Below are positions 24,262-33,552 of a stretch of 45,765 bases of DNA, piece by piece. This stretch comes from Verrucomicrobiota bacterium (GTDB lineage Bacteria > Verrucomicrobiota > Verrucomicrobiia > Verrucomicrobiales > DEV007). The stretch spans positions 1-45,765 of the forward strand of contig CAUJIH010000005.1 in NCBI GenBank assembly GCA_963205275.1, read 5' to 3'. The position numbers were made by a program, and so were the translations under genes. Positions within the stretch are counted from its first letter, which is position 1, and the number at the start of each line of letters is the position of its first letter. Below the pieces are notes generated by a model. It was not told where the DNA came from and made no database searches. It saw only the letters and a list, made by a program, of their open reading frames with translations.

Positions 24262-27027
24262 TCACGGATGATGTTCTGTGTGCAGACATTCGGCAATCTG
24301 ATCTGAGATTCGCCTAAGGCGCGGTTCATCGAGAATTTTCCCTCCAGAGTGAGCATCGACAATATAGAATCGGTCGATCGCGGCCCCCGCTTGCGTGCTG
24401 ATGCGGGCGTTGAGTACGTCGATATCGAGTTTCCCGAGTTGAGTGAACAGATCATACAATAAGCCGAGCCGGTCCGGTGTCTGGATTTCGATGACTGTTG
24501 AGGATGGATCGAGTTCGTTCGAAAGAAAGACCCGCTTGGGAATGACGAAATCGGCGAGTCCCTCCGGGATATCGGCTAGAGTCCTTCGGGAATCAATGAG
24601 GGAGCGAAATTGCTCTCCTGTTCCATAGGTGAGGAACCCCTGAGTCAGAAGATCATCAATGCGGTCAATCACCATGGTATCTGTTACGGGGCGAAAATCC
24701 TGAGTACAAATTCGGAAAATATTGAGCACGAGATCATCAGATCGCGAATAGAGATCAGCGGAAAGAATGTTCAAATTCTCCGATGCCAGTGCACCGGCGA
24801 TTTTCGCCAGAAGATAACGCCTGTTCCAGCCTGCGACTTCGAGCAGAGAGTATCCTTCATTCGGCCTCGCTTCCCAGCGGAGAACGGGCACCAGACTCTC
24901 ATTCGACGGCTTTCTTAATCGAAGGAGAAAGCGACGAAATAGACGCACATGCCGAACGATGCTGGTTACATTTCTGTGATGAAAATACCGCTCGGGAGTG
25001 GTCGAAAAGAGAGCGTCGATCTCTCGATGATAACTGACGCTTAATCGCGAATACGTCTCATGCTTCAGCTCTGCGAGCGGACGTACAAAAGTGTCGCAGA
25101 ATCCAATGCGATCTGCAAAAAAGCCAGAAGTGCGGCGATGAAGCTGAGCCATCAGAGAAGCCTTCCAGTCTGTCCATGCCTCGTCATTCGTTCCTTTAGA
25201 ATCCACGTAGGTGAACAGATACAGAGCATCCAGCCAAGAGGCGCTTTTTACTGTCTCTGCGAATTGGGTGATAGTATGCAGATCATTGATATCTGTGGTC
25301 GTGGCCGTCCGCCAGAAGCTGAGATGATGATCGACTAGGAAGAGAATCAGACGCATTCGATCTCCACGAAAGCCCAGACGTCGACAGACCTGTCCGGCGA
25401 GAATCACGCTCGCGTCCTCGTGATGTTGCACATTTTCTGAGCGGCCTGTGTCGTGCATCAGGAGGGCGACATAGAGTGCGACTGGATCTTCAATGTTCTG
25501 AAAAATTCGCCTGAAAGTCTGCATCCTCGGATCCTCTGAGAGAATCAACCCATCGAGAATATCGATACAACGGAGAGTGTGTTCATCAGCGGAATATCGG
25601 TGAAAGAACTCGTGCTGTACGAGATCGGTAAGCTGGCCAAATTCAGGAAGATATCGACCGAGAAATCCGACTCGATGCATGCGACGCAGGACACGGGAAA
25701 CTTGTCCGCGGCTTTGCAAAATTTCTTCGAATATGTCACGGACGGCTCGGTTGCGTCGAAAGTTCCCGTCGATCCGGCCCCATTCTTTCTTGAAGAGTCG
25801 TCTGATCTCGGGACTGGTGCTCAAGTTCCTCCGCTGAGTATGGAGGAAAAATCGCATCATACGGACAGGGTCCTCCTGAAAGATGCCTTCGTGAACGGGA
25901 TAGATTAGCCTATCTTTGGAAAAAAAGCCGTCAAATTCTCCGGAGATAGTTGAGTTGTCGGCTGGACGCTGGTCTGCAGTGGCTCCAACTTCCAGTCGGA
26001 AGGCCTGCATCAGCGAAGTGCTGTGATAAAATAGTGCTCGAGTGAGTCGATAGTACTCTCGCATGAAGGCTTCGCTCCGACGAATAATATTCTGTCCCGG
26101 AAAGCCCAATTTCGTCGCAACGATTCCTTGCAAGCGTAGAGTCAGAATGTCGCCTGGAGTCCCTTCCTGTTCGTAGTGAAGGACATCGCGAACTTTGACG
26201 AGGAAAGAAAATGCGTCCTCCATTTCTGAATAGGCATGTTCCGTCAGTTCCCCTAGCGCGACGAGACTAGAGAGATCTGTGCTCTTCCTTAAAACTCTTA
26301 AAACCCAGAGAAGACTTTGATAATCACGTAATCCACCGCAACTCTCCTTCACATTAGGCTCCTGTAAGTGAGGTGTGTTCCCGTGTCTTCGATGCCGAGC
26401 TCGATTTTCTCGAGCACATATGCCGAGAAAGTCCAATTCCTGTCCGTCTAGGCACCGGATTTGGAACATGTCGCGAAATTGTTCAAAAAGCACTCGATTC
26501 CCTATGACGAATCGCGCATCGATCAGAGAAGATTTCACTCGATGCTCCTGGTTCGCCAAGCGACATACCTCGTCTGCGGAACCGATTGAGATGATACGAA
26601 CACGATATCCGATGAAAGAGAGCGATTTCAATAAAAGCTCGGGGAGTTCTACGGGCTGAGTGATACCGCGATGGAGAAGAGTTAGATCCAGGTTGCTTCC
26701 AGCATTGAACTCACCGCGTCCGTAGCTGCCGCAGGCTAGGATAGCGAAGGTATCGAGAGTAATGCCCACCTCTTTGTTAATCGTGTCAGAGAGAAGGTGG
26801 GAACAGAGCTCGTGCACGATGGCGTCGGCAAGAGCGGTGCGTCGTGCAAGACAATCGAAGGGATCACTCGTGCTCGTGACTTCCGATGAAATGAGTGGAC
26901 CTTGAGTTTCGAAAAATCCTCGAAGCGATGCGTCGGTGGATGTCCCACCTTCCGCCGTGTCATACATCTGAGCGAGCATGCCGTCGAGTCTGAGTCGAGT
27001 GTCGTCGAAGATCCGATGAGAGCGCAT
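24262..27027 (-). CDS. GlnD-like protein-PII uridylyltransferase/uridylyl-removing homolog, altered catalytic site
   Basis: A 921-residue protein with the full GlnD architecture: nucleotidyltransferase (about 90-240), GlnD helical linker (KESCGGLRDYQSLLWV), HD domain (about 500-600, LLMHDTGRSENVQHHEDAS) and two ACT domains (about 745-820 and 845-921, VIEIQTPDRLGLLYDLF). GlnD senses glutamine and adds or removes UMP on PII proteins. The nucleotidyltransferase motif reads CGSYGRGEFNAGSNLDLTL: the first Asp of the usual S-D-x-D pair is Asn112, while Asp114 is kept. The HD pair and following His-His are intact, so the removing activity may survive while uridylylation may be lost. No glnB, glnK or amtB is in the window. 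The gene is alone, convergent with phoH. Confidence 0.9.
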   Translation of the reverse strand: MRSHRIFDDTRLRLDGMLAQMYDTAEGGTSTDASLRGFFETQGPLISSEVTSTSDPFDCLARRTALADAIVHELCSHLLSDTINKEVGITLDTFAILACGSYGRGEFNAGSNLDLTLLHRGITQPVELPELLLKSLSFIGYRVRIISIGSADEVCRLANQEHRVKSSLIDARFVIGNRVLFEQFRDMFQIRCLDGQELDFLGICARENRARHRRHGNTPHLQEPNVKESCGGLRDYQSLLWVLRVLRKSTDLSSLVALGELTEHAYSEMEDAFSFLVKVRDVLHYEQEGTPGDILTLRLQGIVATKLGFPGQNIIRRSEAFMREYYRLTRALFYHSTSLMQAFRLEVGATADQRPADNSTISGEFDGFFSKDRLIYPVHEGIFQEDPVRMMRFFLHTQRRNLSTSPEIRRLFKKEWGRIDGNFRRNRAVRDIFEEILQSRGQVSRVLRRMHRVGFLGRYLPEFGQLTDLVQHEFFHRYSADEHTLRCIDILDGLILSEDPRMQTFRRIFQNIEDPVALYVALLMHDTGRSENVQHHEDASVILAGQVCRRLGFRGDRMRLILFLVDHHLSFWRTATTTDINDLHTITQFAETVKSASWLDALYLFTYVDSKGTNDEAWTDWKASLMAQLHRRTSGFFADRIGFCDTFVRPLAELKHETYSRLSVSYHREIDALFSTTPERYFHHRNVTSIVRHVRLFRRFLLRLRKPSNESLVPVLRWEARPNEGYSLLEVAGWNRRYLLAKIAGALASENLNILSADLYSRSDDLVLNIFRICTQDFRPVTDTMVIDRIDDLLTQGFLTYGTGEQFRSLIDSRRTLADIPEGLADFVIPKRVFLSNELDPSSTVIEIQTPDRLGLLYDLFTQLGKLDIDVLNARISTQAGAAIDRFYIVDAHSGGKILDEPRLRRISDQIAECLHTEHHP

Positions 27028-27142
27028 GAAACGACAGAAGAAAAATCCGAAAATTGGGAAAAGAAAGCGGTAGATTCTCCAGATTCAGGATTTTTGAGTA
27101 AGGACGCCAGAACGTGAAGTCGATATCCCGATCAGTGAATGA

Positions 27143-27889
27143 TCAGCGATGTGGAAGAGGAACGATCTCCCGGACTCGTGGAGAAATGCTGCTACTGGCG
27201 CGCGAGGAAGCTGTTGTCTGGGGGCGATGACTCGTGCCTGTTCGTATTTCTGTTCCAGGCACAGCGATGGACGACCCTGAGACTCGGACTGCAGGGGCGA
27301 CAGGCTGAGCAATAGAAAATTCTGGTCTACGTTCCTTTTGAGTTGATCTCGTGATCGACGATTCGCGTATGCGTTCATCAACAGGCGCTTCGTGTCGCTT
27401 TAGATTGGGGTGATACGCCAGAGCGTCCTGATAATTAAACCACATTACATCTTTGCCCACCCACAATCCGAGCACGAGAGTGGCGATGGAGAGTCCGAAG
27501 CCGAGACGATTTCGCTGCACCCCGATGAGAACGGTCGCGACAGCAGATAAAATCAGAATTTTGAACAGCCATGACTTCTCGACCCAAGCCTGTGTAGTTT
27601 CGGAAAAGCCCTTCGCTCGCGACGGGACTGCATGCTCGTAGATCTGTTCTAGGCGGGGTTCTGACTGAACTCGTGCATCTGTGTAGGGAAAGTACAACAG
27701 TGCTGCGGTTCCAATCACGATGAGCGCCGCCACCTGTAGACGAGGGGCTCTTATAAAAAATCCGATAGAGATCATGATGACTCCAGTGAGCAACCCGTAC
27801 GTGATGAGAGGTTCCATCACGAGGAAGCGATACTCGGGATCGCCGATTGCTTTCAGAAGACTTTCAATTTGGAGAAAAAATTCGCTCAT
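27143..27889 (-). CDS. Membrane protein of unknown function
   Basis: A 248-residue protein with four hydrophobic helices: about residues 28-46, 51-66, 110-127 and 130-145. A loop of about 45 residues between the second and third helices contains DARVQSEPRLEQIYEHAV and FSETTQAWVEKS. The last 90 residues are polar, rich in Arg, Ser and Pro, and probably unstructured. No enzyme motif or known family is recognised. It lies 23 bases after the stop of ruvB on the same strand and is probably co-transcribed with it. The start at 27889 gives an amphipathic N-terminus before the first helix. Confidence 0.78.
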   Translation of the reverse strand: MSEFFLQIESLLKAIGDPEYRFLVMEPLITYGLLTGVIMISIGFFIRAPRLQVAALIVIGTAALLYFPYTDARVQSEPRLEQIYEHAVPSRAKGFSETTQAWVEKSWLFKILILSAVATVLIGVQRNRLGFGLSIATLVLGLWVGKDVMWFNYQDALAYHPNLKRHEAPVDERIRESSITRSTQKERRPEFSIAQPVAPAVRVSGSSIAVPGTEIRTGTSHRPQTTASSRASSSISPRVREIVPLPHR

Positions 27890-27912
27890 ATTCTTGGAGA
27901 GCGGGTTATCGG

Positions 27913-28941
27913 TTAAAATAGTGTGGGTTGTTCACTGCTCGCATTCGCGGGAGGGGTAAGCCCCAGCTTTCGATAGGCAAGCGGAAGAGCGGCACGCCCT
28001 CTGGGGGTACGTTTTAGAAATCCTTTGAGAATGAGATACGGCTCATAAACCTCGTTGATCGTCGCTTCATCTTCACCGACGGCGACCGCGATAGAATTCA
28101 CCCCGACGGGGCCGCCGTGATATTTATGAATCACTGCCTCGAGGATGCGCTTATCCATCTCATCTAGGCCATCCTCATCAATATCAAGCATCGCAAGAGC
28201 GTCTCGCGCGACGGAAGCAGTCACGACATTATCAGCGCGGACTTGGGCGTAATCACGTACCCAGCGAAGAAGTCCGTTGGCGATTCGAGGGGTTCCTCGA
28301 CTACGGGTGGCAATCTCAAGTGCGCCAGCATCCTCAATCGGAACTCCTAAAAGGGAGGCGGACCGGCGAATAATAATCACTAGCTCTTCGGGCGAATAAT
28401 AATCGAGGCGATTCGTAATGCCAAAGCGCGAAAGGAGGGGGCGCGTGAGCATTCCGGCCTTCGTCGTTGCTCCCACGAGCGTAAATTTCGGCAGAGAGAG
28501 TGAGATCGAGCGAGCGCTGGGACCGGAATCGATAATGATGTCGAGCTTGAAATCCTCCATCGCTGGATAGAGATACTCTTCAATCGCAGGATGGAGACGG
28601 TGGATTTCGTCAATAAACAGAAAATCCCCGTGAGCTAAATTGGTCAAAATCCCGGCGAGATCGCCAGCTTTCTCGATCTGAGGGCCGCTCGTTATGTGAA
28701 TTTCGCTTCCGAACGCACGGGATAGAATGTGCGCAAGAGTGGTTTTGCCTAAGCCTGGCGGCCCACACAACAGAACGTGATCGAGCGCATCGCCGCGCCC
28801 TTTTGCCGCCTCTACCATCAGCATCAGCCGTTCCTTAACTTTGGCCTGTCCACAAAACTCCGCAAAATCCGGAGGACGGAGACTCTGCTCGAAGTCCCGC
28901 TGCGGAGAGGTGCTAAAGTCGTTGGCAGAAGAAGGCGTCAC
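27913..28941 (-). CDS. ruvB: Holliday junction branch-migration helicase RuvB
   Basis: A 342-residue RuvB, the AAA+ motor that drives branch migration of Holliday junctions with RuvA. Walker [10 protein letters not shown] is at residues 60-68, Walker B is in [20 protein letters not shown], and the arginine-finger segment [13 protein letters not shown] follows. The winged-helix C-terminus contains [20 protein letters not shown] and [17 protein letters not shown]. Length is normal. ruvA and ruvC are not adjacent, and a membrane protein of unknown function follows. No classical CTGT-N8-ACAG LexA box is visible upstream, but the divergent spacer with bamA holds a strong inverted repeat at 29035-29075. 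Confidence 0.97.
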   Translation of the reverse strand: MTPSSANDFSTSPQRDFEQSLRPPDFAEFCGQAKVKERLMLMVEAAKGRGDALDHVLLCGPPGLGKTTLAHILSRAFGSEIHITSGPQIEKAGDLAGILTNLAHGDFLFIDEIHRLHPAIEEYLYPAMEDFKLDIIIDSGPSARSISLSLPKFTLVGATTKAGMLTRPLLSRFGITNRLDYYSPEELVIIIRRSASLLGVPIEDAGALEIATRSRGTPRIANGLLRWVRDYAQVRADNVVTASVARDALAMLDIDEDGLDEMDKRILEAVIHKYHGGPVGVNSIAVAVGEDEATINEVYEPYLILKGFLKRTPRGRAALPLAYRKLGLTPPANASSEQPTLF

Positions 28942-29034
28942 GAGTATAAATAGGGAAGGTAGAAATATTAATAAAACTTGAAATTAAATTAACCATAAAA
29001 CCTATCAAAGTCGATAAGAATCGCTTGCATCCAT

Positions 29035-29075
29035 TACGATCTTCGATAAACGATTGCATGAAGTCGAAAATCGTA
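29035..29075. repeat. Inverted repeat in the ruvB-bamA divergent spacer
   Basis: Two 12-base arms, TACGATCTTCGA (29035-29046) and TCGAAAATCGTA (29064-29075), are reverse complements at 11 of 12 positions, with a 17-base loop; two further bases on each side can pair. No T run follows on either strand. It sits about 95 bases upstream of the ruvB start and about 50 bases before the proposed bamA promoter, so it may be an operator or leader hairpin. Confidence 0.7.
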
Positions 29076-29123
29076 GTTTAATTGACGAATCCTGATCCGA
29101 CCCGATCCAACACAAATTTGAAC

Positions 29124-29151
29124 TTGACGCGAAGTCCTAAAAACCTATCAA
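29124..29151 (+). promoter_or_regulatory. Probable promoter of bamA-ompH-lpxD
   Basis: TTGACG (29124-29129) and TATCAA (29146-29151) are separated by 16 bases, about 70 bases before the bamA ATG. The -35 box matches five of six consensus bases. The remaining spacer (28942-29123) is AT-rich and contains no gene. Confidence 0.45.
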
Positions 29152-29222
29152 TCCTTACTCTACTAGAAACGGACTCGCATCCGCGACGGCACACAACCCA
29201 ATTTTCGTAGCACAGACTTTCA

Positions 29223-31532
29223 ATGAACTTTTACCGAGCCGCCCGATTCCTGAACTCGCATCGAACGATCACCCGTGCTTTGATTGGAGTGCTGGTGGCG
29301 ATAGGAATTAATTCAGTCGTTGCGCAGGATGGTGCGATTGTGAAGTCGATTGATGTGCAGTATGTCGGGCATCAAACGGTCTCGCCGGAGCGTATTCTTT
29401 CCCACATGTCCACGCGAGTGGGGAGCAAGCTGTCCATGGGACAAGTGGATGAGGATGTTAAAAGTCTTTACGCGAGTGGTGATGTGGAGAGCGTTCGCAT
29501 TCTCGCTGACAAAGTCGCTGGAGGCGTAAATCTCATCGTCGTGGCACAAACCCGAGCAGTGTACGGAGGATCTGACTTCGTAGGGAATACTCTGATCGAG
29601 ACTTCGAAGTTAGAGAAAAAGGTCGATCTTAAGCTGAATAAGCCGATTGATGAGGGGGTGCTCAAGACGGCGCGGGAGGAGATTCAGGAAATGTTTCGAA
29701 AGAAGGGCTTTGCCGAAGCGACTGTGACTTATGCGATCAGCGCTCCTTCATCGGAGGGATACTCCCGAGTGGTGTTTACTGTGAACGAGGGTTCTCAAGG
29801 CGTGTTGCGGAACATCGAGTTCGTGGGAAATTCTGCCTTTAAATCCTCTGAGTTGAAGGAGCAAATGAGTCAGAAGGAAAGGACTCTCCTGACAATGTTT
29901 AAGAAAGCAGGCGCGAGTGACGCCGAGACCCTAGCTCAAGACACTCGCGGACTTGAGGATTTTTATCGCGACCACGGTTATTTGAATGCGCGAGTGACGA
30001 ACGTCTCGCGTGTGCGAGTGGATGCAAAATACGTCGATGCTGTGATTACGATTGATGAAGGGCAGACTTATATCGTGGACAGTATGGCGATCAAGGGGAT
30101 TACTGTTCTGGACATGCAGAGTGACGTGATGCCTTATCTGAAGACGGCTGCGGGTTCCACCTTTGAAGGAACGAAGCTGAAGGATGATATCAAGGTGATC
30201 ACCGATCAGCTCGGTGTGCGTGGGTATGCAGAAGCGAGGGTCATTCCACGTCTTGAAGATGCTGGGAATGGACAGGTGCGCGTCGTGCTGGATGTGACTG
30301 AGGGTCGTGCCTATAAAATTGGGCAGATCCACATCGAAGGCAATGATAAGACAAAAGATACCGTCATTCGGCGGGAATTGCCTCTGGAGCCAGGGCAGAT
30401 GTTCGATACTGCCAAGACCGATGTGACGAGGCGTCGGCTTGAGAATATGAACTATTTCTCGAGTGTTGAGGTAATGCCTGTCGATACGAGCTATCTAGAT
30501 GAAAAGGATTTGCTTATCCGTGTCGTTGAGAAGCCGACCGGTACGATCAACTTCGGTGCAGGATTCAGCTCAATTGATAATTTGACGGGCTTCTTCGAGG
30601 TGACGCAGTCGAATTTCGACCTCTTCAACTGGAAGAATTTCACTGGAGGTGGGCAGCGCTTTCGCTTTAGTGTTCGTGCTGGCTCCGAGCGAAAGGACGT
30701 TAGTCTTTCAATTACGGAACCTTGGTTTTTGGGGTATCGACTCGCCTTTACGGCGGAGGCGTTTTACAGGGATTTACTCTTCCTAAGCGATCAGTATGAT
30801 CAAACAAATTACGGAGCCGCGTTCTCTTTCCGTAAGTCGGTCGGCGAGTTCACCTACCTTGTGGCTGACTATCGAGCGGAACAGATTGAAATAGATGCTC
30901 GCCCGACAGCTTCCCCTGCTTTCCTAGCTGAAGATGGAGAGTTTTTCAAATCTTCTGTTGGTGCGAAAGTCGTCCGCGATAGTCGCGATAGTGTCTTCCT
31001 GCCACGAAAAGGGAATCGCTTGTCTGCGGGATACGAATTCGTCGGTCTCGGTGGGGACGTCGATGACAATATCACCACCGTTACAGCGGCGCAGTATTAC
31101 ACCTTTCCAGGGGATGTTATTCTTAGTCTGAATGGCGAGTTCGCTCACTCCACAGATGGAGATCACCTGTTTACCCGTCACTTCTTGGGTGGAGCGAATA
31201 CTCTGCGCGGCTTTGATTACCGCGACGTTGGTCCGCGTGACCCTGTGAGCGGAGAAGCGCTCGGAGGCCGAACGTCGTGGTTCGGGACTGCTGAGATTAC
31301 ATTCCCTATAGTCGAGAAAGTCAGATTCGCTACTTTCTATGATGTGGGTGAAGTATCCGATGGGCCTCTGGGAACGGTCGGTGGTGGGCTGAACTCTGAC
31401 TGGGGTATTGGTCTCAGATTGTTTGTTCTTGGGAGTGCTCCTGTCCGTCTAGACTATGCGTTTCCTCTTCAGACCGACGCTTGGAACGATGGCGGTGGAC
31501 GCTTCCAGTTCACAATGGGAGCGACATTCTGA
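29223..31532 (+). CDS. bamA: Outer membrane protein assembly factor BamA
   Basis: A 769-residue Omp85 protein, the core of the machinery that folds beta-barrel proteins into the outer membrane. A signal peptide spans about residues 1-35 (ending INSVVAQ). Five POTRA domains follow (about 38-430): their characteristic repeats include VDVQYVGHQTVSPERI-like (here IDVQYVGHQTVSPERI), DFVGNTLIETSKLEK, IEFVGNSAFKSSELKEQM, MAIKGITVLDMQSDV and IHIEGNDKTKDTVIRRELPL. The C-terminal barrel (about 440-769) has FLGGANTLRGFDYRDVGPRD as the conserved lid-loop block and ends in an aromatic residue (FTMGATF). This order, bamA followed by ompH and lpxD, is the usual envelope cluster. A predicted promoter at 29124-29151 drives it. 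Confidence 0.97.
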   Translation: MNFYRAARFLNSHRTITRALIGVLVAIGINSVVAQDGAIVKSIDVQYVGHQTVSPERILSHMSTRVGSKLSMGQVDEDVKSLYASGDVESVRILADKVAGGVNLIVVAQTRAVYGGSDFVGNTLIETSKLEKKVDLKLNKPIDEGVLKTAREEIQEMFRKKGFAEATVTYAISAPSSEGYSRVVFTVNEGSQGVLRNIEFVGNSAFKSSELKEQMSQKERTLLTMFKKAGASDAETLAQDTRGLEDFYRDHGYLNARVTNVSRVRVDAKYVDAVITIDEGQTYIVDSMAIKGITVLDMQSDVMPYLKTAAGSTFEGTKLKDDIKVITDQLGVRGYAEARVIPRLEDAGNGQVRVVLDVTEGRAYKIGQIHIEGNDKTKDTVIRRELPLEPGQMFDTAKTDVTRRRLENMNYFSSVEVMPVDTSYLDEKDLLIRVVEKPTGTINFGAGFSSIDNLTGFFEVTQSNFDLFNWKNFTGGGQRFRFSVRAGSERKDVSLSITEPWFLGYRLAFTAEAFYRDLLFLSDQYDQTNYGAAFSFRKSVGEFTYLVADYRAEQIEIDARPTASPAFLAEDGEFFKSSVGAKVVRDSRDSVFLPRKGNRLSAGYEFVGLGGDVDDNITTVTAAQYYTFPGDVILSLNGEFAHSTDGDHLFTRHFLGGANTLRGFDYRDVGPRDPVSGEALGGRTSWFGTAEITFPIVEKVRFATFYDVGEVSDGPLGTVGGGLNSDWGIGLRLFVLGSAPVRLDYAFPLQTDAWNDGGGRFQFTMGATF

Positions 31533-31613
31533 GAACTCGGCTAAGAACTCTGATTTCTCATTCGTTCACATAGTTGGGTTAAACTCCCGTGATCGAGCGT
31601 CTTTATATTGCCC

Positions 31614-32255
31614 ATGTTGAAAGGTCTATCTCCTAAAATTTTTATGAAGTGTCAGTTATTCTCTATTCTTGCCTCTACGGTATTCCCCCTCCTGATGATT
31701 CCTGTGTCCAATGCGCAGGAGCTTAAGATTGCAGTTGTGGATATGCAGGACGCTTTGAATCAGTATTACAAGACGGAGATCAAGGTAAAGGAAATCAACG
31801 ACATGGCGGACGAGAAGAGAAAGAATCTCGACGAACGTGCGGCTGCGCTCCAACAGATGAACAACCAAGCGGCAGAACTAGATGCCGTATACCGAGATAC
31901 GGCTCTGTCAGAATCCAAGCGAAAGGATGCCCTTGAAAAGCTGCAAGTGCTCATGCAAGAGCGAGCTGCTAAGGGAAAGGAGATTGGTGATGCCCAACGT
32001 AAAGCATCTCAAGAAGTCATGACAGCTCGGCAGGAGATGGAGGCAACTTTGGTTGATGAAATAAAGAAGGTCTTAGACGGACTTGTGCAGGTGCAAGGGT
32101 ACGATTTGGTATTCGATAAGTCCTTCCTACCAAAGGCGAATAAGGCGATCCTCTATACCTCTTCGAACGTAAAGGATTTGACGAACGAGGTCGTAGCATC
32201 GCTGAACGAGGGGCATCCGACTCCGGCGAAGCCCGCAGAAGCTCCATCGAACTAG
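31614..32255 (+). CDS. Periplasmic chaperone of the OmpH/Skp family
   Basis: A 213-residue exported protein of the OmpH (Skp) family, trimeric chaperones that hold outer membrane proteins in transit. The signal peptide is PLLMIPVSNAQ at its end (about residue 35), followed by ELKIAVVDMQDALNQYYKT, the typical first strand and helix. Residues about 60-150 form the long coiled-coil tentacle (heptads rich in Glu, Lys and Ala). The C-terminal strand YDLVFDKSFLPKANKAILYT completes the body domain. Alternative starts are TTG 31608 and ATG 31644; the ATG at 31644 would give a shorter signal peptide. It lies between bamA and lpxD, which is the standard position. Confidence 0.93.
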   Translation: MLKGLSPKIFMKCQLFSILASTVFPLLMIPVSNAQELKIAVVDMQDALNQYYKTEIKVKEINDMADEKRKNLDERAAALQQMNNQAAELDAVYRDTALSESKRKDALEKLQVLMQERAAKGKEIGDAQRKASQEVMTARQEMEATLVDEIKKVLDGLVQVQGYDLVFDKSFLPKANKAILYTSSNVKDLTNEVVASLNEGHPTPAKPAEAPSN

Positions 32256-32327
32256 GAGGTCGATTCTCTTGCGAGTGCGCTCCTTGCAGGATTCAGGCAC
32301 GATCTTCTGCTGTCACTCGATAGTTCG

Positions 32328-33413
32328 ATGAGGGTCACTGTAGGCGAAATTGTAAAATTAGTGGGTGGGCACCTCTTTCGAGGGGATGCGGATGTGGTGA
32401 TTACGAACTTCGCCGCTTTGGATCAGGCGGATAGGAGTTGTGTCAGCTTTTACGGAAATTCGAAGTATCGGAACTCACTAGCGCGGTCCAGTGCAGGGCT
32501 TGTTTTGCTGAATGATTTGGATTGTGAAGCTCCGAACGTGATAGCGTTGGTACGGGTCGAAAACCCAGTACTAGCTTTTGATCAAATTATCCGCGAGTTC
32601 GCGACTCCTGCTCCTGCCTTCACCCCTGGGATTTCTCCGTCTGCCTGGGTAGCTACAGATGCGAAAGTGAATCCATTAGAGGTTGAGGTAAGTCCGAATG
32701 CATCCATTCTGTCCGGAGCATGTATCGGGAGAGGTTCGCGAATCGGGGCAGGAGCTGTCATCGGTGAGGGTGCTAAGATTGGGGAGGACTGCTTCATCGC
32801 TCCCAACGCGACCGTATCTTGGGGCTGCGTTCTTGGGGATCGTGTAATTTTGCATTCTGGGGCGATCATTGGAGCGGATGGGTTTGGGTTCGAGTTCGTT
32901 GATGGTCGACATCAAAAGATCGAGCAACTCGGAATCGTACGAATTTGCGATGATGTCGAGATCGGCGCTTCCAGCACAGTTGATCGAGCACGCTTCGGCG
33001 AGACGGTCATTGGTCGAGGGACGAAAATTGACAATCAAGTTCAGATAGGACACAACTGCTTCATCGGGGAACACTGCATCCTCGTGGCTCAGGTGGGGGT
33101 CTCCGGGAGTACGCGTATCGGAAACTACGTCGTATTGGCCGCGCAAACAGGGGTGGCAGGACATTTGACGATTGCTGATCGAACGACTTTTGGCGGTCGA
33201 AGTGGAGTGATTTCTTCGATTACCGAATCTGGCGGAACCTATTTTGGCTATCCCGCCAGACCCATGCGCGAAGATCGACGCGAAGCGATGAGAGTTAAGC
33301 AACTCGGAAGCTTAATCAAGCGAGTTCGCCAACTTGAGGAACAGAGTGAACGATATAAAGCAGCGTTAGAGGCGGGAGAGACGCAAGTGGGAGATTCCGC
33401 GATTGCGCCATAG
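32328..33413 (+). CDS. lpxD: UDP-3-O-(3-hydroxyacyl)glucosamine N-acyltransferase
   Basis: A 361-residue LpxD, which adds the second acyl chain to UDP-acylglucosamine in lipid A synthesis, so the organism should make lipopolysaccharide. The N-terminal substrate domain (about 1-105) contains the conserved ISFYGNSKYRNSL-type segment (here VSFYGNSKYRNSL). The left-handed beta-helix follows (about 106-320) with many hexapeptide repeats such as IGEGAKIGED and IIGADGFGFEF. The catalytic His is in QIGHNCFIGEHC. A C-terminal helical extension (about 325-361) contains a short coiled coil. The usual following genes fabZ and lpxA are not present; a convergent PDZ gene comes next. Confidence 0.97.
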   Translation: MRVTVGEIVKLVGGHLFRGDADVVITNFAALDQADRSCVSFYGNSKYRNSLARSSAGLVLLNDLDCEAPNVIALVRVENPVLAFDQIIREFATPAPAFTPGISPSAWVATDAKVNPLEVEVSPNASILSGACIGRGSRIGAGAVIGEGAKIGEDCFIAPNATVSWGCVLGDRVILHSGAIIGADGFGFEFVDGRHQKIEQLGIVRICDDVEIGASSTVDRARFGETVIGRGTKIDNQVQIGHNCFIGEHCILVAQVGVSGSTRIGNYVVLAAQTGVAGHLTIADRTTFGGRSGVISSITESGGTYFGYPARPMREDRREAMRVKQLGSLIKRVRQLEEQSERYKAALEAGETQVGDSAIAP

Positions 33414-33491
33414 AAATGTAGCTCGAAAGAGGGGATGTTGGGCCTGTCGGCGATCTTGGGACGTTCGTACGATTTTTGTGTGTGATTCAGA

Positions 33492-33531
33492 GACAGCGAA
33501 GGAACGGGAAAGGGCCTGTTTCTTCGCTGTC
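33492..33531. terminator. Hairpin between convergent lpxD and PDZ gene
   Basis: A 14-bp stem (33492-33505 with 33518-33531, arm GACAGCGAAGGAAC, one G-U pair) encloses a 12-base loop. It lies midway between the two convergent stops. No T run follows directly on either strand, so it may act as a bidirectional, partly rho-dependent or mRNA-stabilising structure rather than a classical terminator. Confidence 0.55.
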
Positions 33532-33552
33532 GCACAGATCTGACAGAAGCAC

